From contig NZ_PKFN01000014.1 in NCBI RefSeq assembly GCF_002933395.1, forward strand, positions 84,072 to 148,071: a stretch of 64,000 nucleotides of DNA. The letters run 5' to 3'. The position numbers and the translations under genes are program-made. The notes beneath the pieces were generated by a model. That model ran no database searches, was not told the origin of the DNA, and was given only the letters and a program-made list of their open reading frames with translations. This stretch comes from Yoonia maritima (GTDB lineage: Bacteria; Pseudomonadota; Alphaproteobacteria; Rhodobacterales; Rhodobacteraceae). Below, in pieces: positions 58,187 to 64,000 of the stretch (the first letter of the stretch is position 1; each line of letters opens with the position of its first letter).

Positions 58187-59010
58187 TACAGCCGCCATTG
58201 CCCGTCAAAGACATGTGCCGTCGGACCAGTCATCCAAACGCCGTCATCGCGCCATTCGATATTTAGGGTGCCGCCGTCCAGATCAATGCGCAGGGATCGC
58301 CCAGTGATCCCACGACGCGCAGCCGCCACGGCTGTCGCACAAGAGGACGAACCAGATGCCATCGTAACCCCTACACCGCGTTCCCAGACCCGCATACGCA
58401 GGTGGTCCGGCCCTACAAGGCTTGCGAACTGCACATTCGTGCGCTCTGGGTATAGCGGATGGTGTTCAATCTCAGCGCCACGCGCGGCTAGATCAATCGC
58501 TTCAGCGTCATCCACAAAGAACGTACAGTGCGGATTGCCCATGCCAGTTGCGGTGGGTTCTCCGTCAATCGGTAGGCGCAGCGTGTCGACGTCACGTGCC
58601 AAAGGAACCTCATTCCAGTTCAATTGAGGCTGCCCCATATTAACAGAGGTCAGACTATTTCCAGCGTCTTTGGCGTAAAGGGTGCCGCGGTCGGTCGTCA
58701 GGGTCAGCGAATCGCGTCCGGTTTCATCCATCAAAAACCGCGCAATACAGCGTGTCGCATTCCCGCAAGCACCTGCTGTCGATCCATCGCTGTTCCAAAA
58801 CGTCAAATGCACGTCCGAATGCGGCGAATTGGACAAAACAGCAAGCTGATCGAATCCGACTCCACGGTGCCGATCAGCGATTGCGATGGCTAACGTAGCG
58901 TCAATTTGTGGGGTGATTCCCCGTTCATCGACGACAACAAAGTCGTTTCCTAGGCCATGCATCTTCATGAACGGCAGATATGATTGAGTTTTTGCGGTCA
59001 TAGCGGCCAT
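58186..59010 (-). CDS. dapF: Diaminopimelate epimerase with Ser in place of one catalytic Cys
   Basis: A 274-residue DapF-fold enzyme that interconverts LL- and meso-diaminopimelate for lysine and peptidoglycan. [17 protein letters not shown] opens the protein, and the first catalytic cysteine is Cys82 in [17 protein letters not shown]. The second site, normally ACGTGACA, reads MASGSSSCA, so the second catalytic Cys is Ser219 here. The rest ([17 protein letters not shown]) is conserved. The start may be ATG 59010 or 59001; neither has a strong ribosome site. It heads the mtaB-gst operon. Confidence 0.9.
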   Translation of the reverse strand: MAAMTAKTQSYLPFMKMHGLGNDFVVVDERGITPQIDATLAIAIADRHRGVGFDQLAVLSNSPHSDVHLTFWNSDGSTAGACGNATRCIARFLMDETGRDSLTLTTDRGTLYAKDAGNSLTSVNMGQPQLNWNEVPLARDVDTLRLPIDGEPTATGMGNPHCTFFVDDAEAIDLAARGAEIEHHPLYPERTNVQFASLVGPDHLRMRVWERGVGVTMASGSSSCATAVAAARRGITGRSLRIDLDGGTLNIEWRDDGVWMTGPTAHVFDGQWRL

Positions 59011-59094
59011 ATAGTGGAGTCTTTTATACTATTCTAGTCGAGATGACATTTGGGGGTTGACCCTAGCGTGCCACCTTTCTAATTAGCGCCCAGT

Positions 59095-59170
59095 GGGCCG
59101 TTAGCTCAGTTGGTAGAGCAACTGACTTTTAATCAGTAGGTCGATGGTTCGAACCCATCACGGCTCACCA
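59095..59170 (+). tRNA. tRNA-Lys (anticodon UUU)
   Basis: A 76-base gene with a complete cloverleaf: acceptor GGGCCGT pairs with ACGGCTC, the D loop has AGTTGGTAGA, the anticodon loop reads CTTTTAA with TTT at 34-36, the T loop is TTCGAAC, and CCA is encoded. The following DNA looks like an accessory island. Confidence 0.98.
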
Positions 59171-59181
59171 CTTTATCCTTT

Positions 59182-59255
59182 TGTCGAACGACAGTCAGTT
59201 GTGAACTTTCGACACAGTTTTGGAACTTTTCGACACTCAGTTTGGAACTTTGTCC
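59182..59255. repeat. Three tandem ~20-bp repeats resembling a Tn7/Tn5053-type end
   Basis: Starting with TGTCGAACGACAG, the region holds three related units: CAGTTGTGAACTTTCGACAC (from 59197), CAGTTTTGGAACTTTTCGAC (from 59215) and CAGTTTGGAACTTTGTCC (from 59238). TGT-initiated ends with tandem transposase-binding repeats are typical of Tn7, Tn5053 and Mu-like elements. It lies 11 bases after the tRNA. No mate was found in the window. Confidence 0.5.
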
Positions 59256-59281
59256 ATTTTCAGCTCTTTTGAGGTCTAGAA

Positions 59282-59443
59282 ATGGGTTCTGCTCAAGTCA
59301 CACAAAAGCTCAGGTCTACGAGACTCGTCTACAACGAGGAGCACCATCGGCGGATTCCGGACCTTCTCTGCAAGCGCGAAATCAACCTTGCCAAACTAGG
59401 GAAGCGGACACTCCGCGAGGTTCGCCCCGCGGAACCCAAGTGA
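59282..59443 (+). CDS. Short ORF, 53 residues, possible truncated first gene of the element
   Basis: An ATG with GAGG seven bases upstream opens a basic 53-residue product (MGSAQVTQKLRSTRLVYNEE ... NLAKLGKRTLREVRPAEPK). The position just inside the repeat array and the good ribosome site suggest a leader gene of the transposon module or a fragment of a longer protein. I do not recognise a family. Confidence 0.35.
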   Translation: MGSAQVTQKLRSTRLVYNEEHHRRIPDLLCKREINLAKLGKRTLREVRPAEPK

Positions 59444-59521
59444 CCTACAGGGAGGGCGGGAAGCGGTCGTTCGCTGCGAAAGCGAATTTTCAGCAAATGA
59501 CTAGTTGCTACAGACTTATTT

Positions 59522-59977
59522 TCAAACCGTAGATGAATCGTCGGAGGCAACTTTGCCGAGTAAATGGGCCTTAAACTTCCGCAAGTTTTCGATCTGTTCG
59601 TCGATTGATTGAGACAATAAAACCCGAGAGCGCTCTTCAGGCTCTAAGCCTTCCAGATTCGCTTCTTTTTCAGCTTTCTTCTTTTCTTGCTCGTCGTCAT
59701 TAAAGACAACATTGATGACAGGAGTCGTTGGTTTTTGCTGCTCCAGAAAACTCAGCCAACCACCCAACGCTATTATGAATTGCTGTTCCTCTTCAGCGAG
59801 ATGTTCGAAAGTTTCAGCTGTATATTCAGGAATCTCTTTTTGACCAGCAACCAGTATTACCCCATGAGCCACTAACTCGCGTAAACTGTCGAACAACGAA
59901 GCTACTGCCTGAGACCAACAGTTCCTGAAGGCAATACGATCGCAGTATGCCGTCCAGTAACCTCGTTTGGTGGTCAT
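59522..59977 (-). CDS. Coiled-coil-rich protein or displaced C-terminus of the STAND protein
   Basis: From ATG 59977 the frame gives 151 residues: TTKRGYWTAYCDRIAFRNCW, SLFDSLRELVAHGVILVAGQKEIPEY, then helical EHLAEEEQQFIIALGGWLSFLEQQ and a highly charged coiled coil (EQEKKKAEKEANLEGLEPEERSRV) to the end. It overlaps the STAND frame by about 150 bases. The ribosome site is weak. The STAND frame loses protein character (Ser-rich tail) just where this frame gains it, near 59910-59930, and switching requires a +1 shift. So this may be the true C-terminus of one ~1100-residue protein, or a separate accessory subunit. Confidence 0.55.
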   Translation of the reverse strand: MTTKRGYWTAYCDRIAFRNCWSQAVASLFDSLRELVAHGVILVAGQKEIPEYTAETFEHLAEEEQQFIIALGGWLSFLEQQKPTTPVINVVFNDDEQEKKKAEKEANLEGLEPEERSRVLLSQSIDEQIENLRKFKAHLLGKVASDDSSTV

Positions 59978-62834
59978 ATAGCTTATCGATGCGTCTTGCC
60001 GAGGCAATCGAGAGAGGAGTTGTGATCGCCTTGACCAGTTCTAGGTCGGTATTGTGAGCCGCGAGCACCTCAGCGCCGTTAAGCAGCACCTCTGAGATGG
60101 CTCGTTTAAGTGAGCTACTGTTGCCATGATCATCTAGAGTTTTAGCCGAGATAGGATACCTTCGAGATAGCAACCTAAGTCCTTGTGCTAGTTTTTTCAG
60201 ATTAACCGGTTGCCCGGCCAGTCGAAGCGGAACCAATATAAATGGTGCCAACAGTGGGCTGAGCCTATTGCCTATGTCTTGCAAGACTTCGAAGCGCTGA
60301 TCTGCCACCAACCTTCTGATCGCGATGCGAGAAACGCTCGTCGCGAACCCAATGGGCCAGTGGCGGAATAGTTGGATTGCGGACTGAGCGCCCTCTTCCA
60401 ATGCCCTAGCAACAAGTGCATTCGCCATGTCTTCCGGACCAATACTCCACCCGGATGCATGACCAAACTGTTCCTCATGTTCTCGTAAAGCGTCTTCTCG
60501 CACTTTGAACCATGCTGAAATTCGCCTGCGAACCTCGCGAGCCTGGCTCAAGTTTCCGAGTTCCGCTTCCATAGAAAGAACGCTCAACAGAAGCGGGCCA
60601 TGCTGTTCAACTTGATCTGGATCGCTGAGAATCAGCCTACTGCCAGTCGGTCCTGTAAAGCGGGCTGTAAGATTTGGAAAATCTGTCAGTATTTTTCGTG
60701 TGGCGTCGTCTGTTTCAAGCGCTTCCGCCCCAATCAGTACAAACCGAACTGCTTGCCCCAAATTGCAAGCGGATCGACAGACACTTATAGCATTGGTCAG
60801 GCGTTGATTTCTTATCTCCATCCTGAGTACGGGGTCCCGTACGTTGCTAGCTAAGGGTTCAGGTTCGCTCTCTACCAACTCCAGCAGTTCCGCTCCCATT
60901 TCGGCTTTCAGCAGTAGCGGAACGACGTTCAATGCGGCGTATTCAGAATTTCGGTAGTGAGCCAGCATCCGCTGGGCGACTTTGGAGCGAACGCCAAGTA
61001 TCGACTTTTGGCCTTTTACGACTGCGAAATGTTCAAAATCCTCGTCCGCGAAACTGATGGTGTTTTCTGAAACCCTGATACCAGGTTCTAAGTCGGAGCA
61101 AATGTCCAAAACTTGTGCACCGGACAAATTTAATACATGCGCGATTTCCCCAACTGGAATTGGTCTCGGTAGAACTGCCAACGCTGCACAGGCTTCTTCG
61201 ACTTTGGTTGCCCCTCCAGCTTTCTTCACAGCTTCGTCGAATTGCTCGTGGAAAATAACTTCTAAGGTTTTGCCATTTGGCCGAAGGGGATCCAACGCCT
61301 CGCTCGGATTGCTAGAAGTTTTTCCAAAGGCATAGTTCTGAACCCTAGGTGTGCCATTGGTGAGGCGGTGAAAATCGTCTACCCACTCTTCTGGCGCCTC
61401 CCAGAAATGAGCAACGAATTCAGCAGTTTCTGGGCGACTAAAGGGAGGTAACTCGAAAGGTTTGAAAGAGCTCGGTAGCTGCAAATCGTCCCGCCGTCCG
61501 GTCCGAGCACTTATGACAAGTGCAACGTTCTTCGGTAAATCTTCAAACGAGATCAGTTCAGCTACAAAACTCTCCTCTTTCGGTACACGGGCATTCGCTG
61601 CACTAACTGAGTTATCGGCAGCGTCTACGACTATCACGAGCCTCGCCTCGGGTCTGACTTTGGAAAGTGCTTCGGAGGCTAAGAGCAGTCTCCGGTGAAA
61701 TGCGCGCGCAAAGTCCAAACCCGATCTTGGCTCAAGGAAGGCGGGAATATTGAGACGATTGGCAAGTTCATTCGCCAGCTGCACGAATGCATCGCGCGGT
61801 CTATGGCGCATCGCGCTTGCATCCATATATGACCCTGCACCGTAACAGTCGAATACGATAACTTCGGAACCCTCAGGCAGAAGGCCCTGAAACTCCTGAA
61901 TAATTGTACTCTTTCCAACACCTCCTGATCCATGCAACAAAATTCGTTGATCACTGTCGAGGATGCAGTTGCAAAGTTCTTTTGTAATCTCGCGCGGCAC
62001 AAGATCAGTGACCGGCTTGACCTTTGCTGGGCATGGGAACAATGCTCGTATCTCAGAAACGCCGAACTGCAATAGAACCGACTCTTTGTTTATGATCTCT
62101 CCAGCCGTTTCAGGCATCATCATTTTGTTTCGAATAAAATTTCGCAGCCTTAGAGCCACTTCAGCGAACTCTGACTCTGTCCAAGCTGAAACCTCCATCA
62201 ACATCTTCTCTTCCAAAAGGAAACGAGAGTTTGTTTGGCTGACGAACTTCAAGCACATAGAAAAATCTTGAAATTCCTTCGGAGACAGCCCACTGGCTTG
62301 AACTAACCGGTGCAGTTTATCACCGCCGCTCTGCCACTTGGTCTTGAAAGACTTTGGAACACCGTCATTCTTTGCTCTGTTGATTGCGCTTACAACGAGG
62401 TCGGAAACAGGCTGATTGGTCACCAGTTCTACTGAAATTTCACTGATTGGCCTGCCTTCTCTAAGCTTAACTGTCTCACGGAAGGCATTACCCAAACCTC
62501 GCATGAGCGACGATGAGGGGTCGATGGATGAAGGCCCATAACATGCTCTCGAGGGCGACCATGATATTGTCGGTTCGCTCGCTGAATACTTCAACTGTTG
62601 AATCGTGACGCGGTCTGCCGTCTGAATGCTAGTTCCACCGTACAGTAACGTGCAGTCTACGCCGTCCCACTGGTGACCGGAACCGTCAGCGGATGGAACA
62701 CCCTCCACAGTTACCGCTTCTAGCTTGCTCGTGCTGTCTAACAGCTTCAGGGCCGAACGAACGGCCCAAAGTTCATGATATACATCACCCGTGTTTGAGC
62801 CCCGCGCTCCACCAAAATCCAAATCGCTACTCAA
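59826..62834 (-). CDS. STAND NTPase with N-terminal Cap4-like nuclease, predicted Avs-type defence protein
   Basis: A 1002-residue protein started by TTG (62834). Residues 1-230 resemble Cap4/DUF4297-type dsDNA endonucleases: SNTGDVYHELWAVRSAL, then Glu44, Asp57/Asp60 and QLK at 80-82 as an E-D-QxK restriction-fold active site. Residues 285-560 are a STAND/NACHT-type ATPase: Walker A HGSGGVGKST (301-310), VFDCYGAGSYMD, Walker B LVIVVDAADNS (Asp404) and sensor ISARTGRR (441-448). The remaining ~440 residues are helical and may be the sensor. The architecture matches antiviral STAND (Avs) proteins, which recognise phage proteins and then degrade DNA. Function is inferred. Confidence 0.8.
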   Translation of the reverse strand: MSSDLDFGGARGSNTGDVYHELWAVRSALKLLDSTSKLEAVTVEGVPSADGSGHQWDGVDCTLLYGGTSIQTADRVTIQQLKYSASEPTISWSPSRACYGPSSIDPSSSLMRGLGNAFRETVKLREGRPISEISVELVTNQPVSDLVVSAINRAKNDGVPKSFKTKWQSGGDKLHRLVQASGLSPKEFQDFSMCLKFVSQTNSRFLLEEKMLMEVSAWTESEFAEVALRLRNFIRNKMMMPETAGEIINKESVLLQFGVSEIRALFPCPAKVKPVTDLVPREITKELCNCILDSDQRILLHGSGGVGKSTIIQEFQGLLPEGSEVIVFDCYGAGSYMDASAMRHRPRDAFVQLANELANRLNIPAFLEPRSGLDFARAFHRRLLLASEALSKVRPEARLVIVVDAADNSVSAANARVPKEESFVAELISFEDLPKNVALVISARTGRRDDLQLPSSFKPFELPPFSRPETAEFVAHFWEAPEEWVDDFHRLTNGTPRVQNYAFGKTSSNPSEALDPLRPNGKTLEVIFHEQFDEAVKKAGGATKVEEACAALAVLPRPIPVGEIAHVLNLSGAQVLDICSDLEPGIRVSENTISFADEDFEHFAVVKGQKSILGVRSKVAQRMLAHYRNSEYAALNVVPLLLKAEMGAELLELVESEPEPLASNVRDPVLRMEIRNQRLTNAISVCRSACNLGQAVRFVLIGAEALETDDATRKILTDFPNLTARFTGPTGSRLILSDPDQVEQHGPLLLSVLSMEAELGNLSQAREVRRRISAWFKVREDALREHEEQFGHASGWSIGPEDMANALVARALEEGAQSAIQLFRHWPIGFATSVSRIAIRRLVADQRFEVLQDIGNRLSPLLAPFILVPLRLAGQPVNLKKLAQGLRLLSRRYPISAKTLDDHGNSSSLKRAISEVLLNGAEVLAAHNTDLELVKAITTPLSIASARRIDKLYDHQTRLLDGILRSYCLQELLVSGSSFVVRQFTRVSGSWGNTGCWSKRDS

Positions 62835-63393
62835 TTGACGAAACTTCCTCGATACCAGGTCAATTTGTTTTCATCCGAACGCTAGCACTACACGTTCAGG
62901 AAGAAACAGAGCAATCTCGACATTTTTCCATTCAGACAGTCATCGACATGCAGCCCCCTCCGCTGCACTGCAGAACCCCGATCAGAAAAAAGAATTGACA
63001 TGGACGGCGGCTTCGGGCCGTCCTTGCCAGATGACCGCCTCGCCTAGGTGAGGTGGTCGCCGCGCCGCCGCAAGTCCGCTTCGAGCCCAATACGATCAAT
63101 GCTGCAAGTTGCACAAACGGCTGAAAACCCCCGAGAAGCGGCCATTGCAAAATGTGCTATGCGGCCGTCCGGTGATGGATGGCATTGATTAGGACGTGAT
63201 TTCCATAGGTTGTAGGGCGTCGTGTGCAACGTATGTTCATGTTTAGATCGTGTGATTTCGTGCGGCGTCGCGCATTGTCGCGGAAACGCCATGCGGGTCG
63301 TCTTCGCTTGACCTTGCAGACCGGCATCGTGACCAAGGCGCTCGTTAGTCTGGCCAACTCCGACGAGTTCCGGCTCGCGGTTTCTGCAGGCGG
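62835..63393. other. Gene-free accessory DNA with hairpins
   Basis: No supportable gene was found. The first ~100 bases should hold the promoter of the leftward STAND gene. Two strong hairpins follow: GGACGGC/GCCGTCC at 63002-63023 and GACCGCCTC/GAGGTGGTC at 63033-63058. The stretch 63100-63390 looks like degenerate mobile-element debris. The short open frames in it lack family character. Confidence 0.5.
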
Positions 63394-64000
63394 CCTGCCG
63401 CCTTTGCCATCCCCGAACTATACGAGACGTTGGAAGGGGAAGGGTATTTCTACACCATCCGGCTGAAGAGCAATGCTGCGTTGCAACAGGCGGTCGCGCA
63501 TCTGCTGAAGCGCGCTGTGGGGCGCCCTCCCAACTATGTGCACCGCTTCTATCACGACTTTGAGTATCAGGCGGCGTCATGGGAAAAGCCCCGCTGCGTC
63601 ATCGCCAAGGTGGTATGGCATCCCGGTGATCTGTTCCCGCGTGTTGGTTTTGTCTTCACCAATCTGCCCTTGGACCCCGGATGGGTCATCCGCTTCTACA
63701 ACCAGCGCGGCACGGCAGAGCAGCACATCAAGGAGGGCAAATACGCTATCAACTGGAAACGACTGTCGTGCAAAAGGTTCCGCGATAACGAAGTGCGGCT
63801 CCAGCTTCATGCGCTAGCTTACAATCTTGGCAGCTTCCTGAAGCGTGCAGACCTGCCAGAAGAGATCGCCGATTGGTCGATGAGCAGTATGCAGAGCCGT
63901 CTTATCAAGATCGGGGCAAGGTTTGGACCTGTCGCGCTTTCGTGCCGCCCCAAGTGCTCGTTTAGGCCACCTTCCGTTCGAATGCGACAGGGCTTTTCCA
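63394..64000 (+). pseudogene. IS1380-family transposase remnant, 5'-truncated
   Basis: An open frame without a start reads AAFAIPELYETLEGEGYFYTIRLKSN, LLKRAVGRPPNYVHRFYHDF, SWEKPRCVIAKVVWHPGDLFPRVGFVFTNL, FYNQRGTAEQHIKEGKYAINW and LHALAYNLGSFLKRADLPEE, all diagnostic of IS1380 DDE transposases. The N-terminal half is missing and the usual RADAAFA catalytic Asp is replaced (RRPAAFA). After IKIGARF (about 63920) the match fades, so the 3' end is also altered. It is inactive as it stands. Confidence 0.85.

Larger units (their letters stand above)
59171..64000. mobile_element. Candidate genomic island at tRNA-Lys (right side open)
   Basis: Everything after the tRNA differs from the core: tandem transposon-end-like repeats, a defence-type STAND gene, non-coding patches with hairpins, and a truncated IS1380 transposase at the edge. 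No integrase and no second copy of the tRNA 3' end were seen, so the boundary on the right and the mode of insertion are unknown. Confidence 0.5.

Noticed and set aside
59242..59532. A 96-codon open frame on the plus strand downstream of tRNA-Lys
   Set aside because: The product has no protein character, it starts inside the repeat array, and a better SD-preceded frame starts at 59282.
63224..63466. An 80-codon rightward open frame upstream of the transposase remnant
   Set aside because: It is in a different frame from the transposase match and resembles no transposase N-terminus I know.
63044..63580. A 178-codon leftward open frame over the IS1380 remnant
   Set aside because: It is antisense to the recognisable transposase and its composition is that of a shadow frame.
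1..64000. CRISPR arrays, rRNA genes, prophage structural genes
   Set aside because: No regularly spaced repeats, rRNA sequence or phage structural proteins were seen on either strand.

Overview
The window is a stretch of alphaproteobacterial chromosome. The organism is most likely a Roseobacter-group member of the Rhodobacteraceae (Loktanella/Octadecabacter-like). The basis for this is gene order and protein style: the parB-parA-rsmG-mnmG-mnmE-rho-hemJ block, the RegB/Sco/RegA redox cluster, the petABC operon, a PAS-only DivL-like protein next to tsaE-amgK-murU-addBA, and TimA-MltA-Smr. Base composition looks moderate for that family. Identification is by reading proteins; no database search was run.

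Region 1 (1-14.6 kb) is the presumed origin-proximal core. It starts with grpE (cut by the window edge) and hrcA, then rph-rdgB-hemW, then a leftward block parB-parA-rsmG-mnmG-mnmE-rho-hemJ. Two perfect 16-bp parS palindromes lie inside the starts of rsmG and mnmG. A 397-bp AT-rich gap with DnaA-box-like sequences separates hemJ from the rightward maf-aroE-coaE-dnaQ operon, and I propose it as oriC. Region 2 (14.6-34.2 kb) carries secB, fxsA, timA-mltA-smr, an MFS transporter, hslU and hslV (unusually separated by two other genes), trxA, the AddAB recombination nuclease, the MurU/AmgK cell-wall recycling pair, tsaE and divL. Region 3 (34.2-48.4 kb) holds the RegB-Sco-RegA redox regulators, a LysR regulator with a divergent 53-residue protein, a cytochrome c, adenine deaminase with AMP nucleosidase, HU, an exported DUF3500/EF-hand pair, an EamA transporter, aroC followed by an HD-domain gene broken by an in-frame amber codon, and a dicarboxylate symporter.

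Region 4 (48.4-59.2 kb) has a TPP riboswitch ahead of thiBPQ, the cytochrome bc1 operon petABC, an outer-membrane beta-barrel protein, and the operon dapF-mtaB-gst-gst, ending at a tRNA-Lys(UUU) gene. Several core genes act on tRNAs of this kind: MnmE/MnmG at U34, TsaE (t6A) and MtaB (ms2t6A) at A37.

Region 5 (59.2-64 kb) is accessory DNA downstream of tRNA-Lys. It opens with three tandem ~20-bp repeats resembling a Tn7/Tn5053-type transposon end, then a short ORF with a good ribosome site. A leftward gene follows that encodes a ~1000-residue STAND NTPase with an N-terminal Cap4-like nuclease domain, a predicted Avs-like antiphage protein. Its 3' end overlaps a second coiled-coil-rich frame, either an accessory gene or the C-terminus after a +1 frameshift. 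The window ends in a 5'-truncated IS1380-family transposase. This island is the best candidate for an uncharacterised system.
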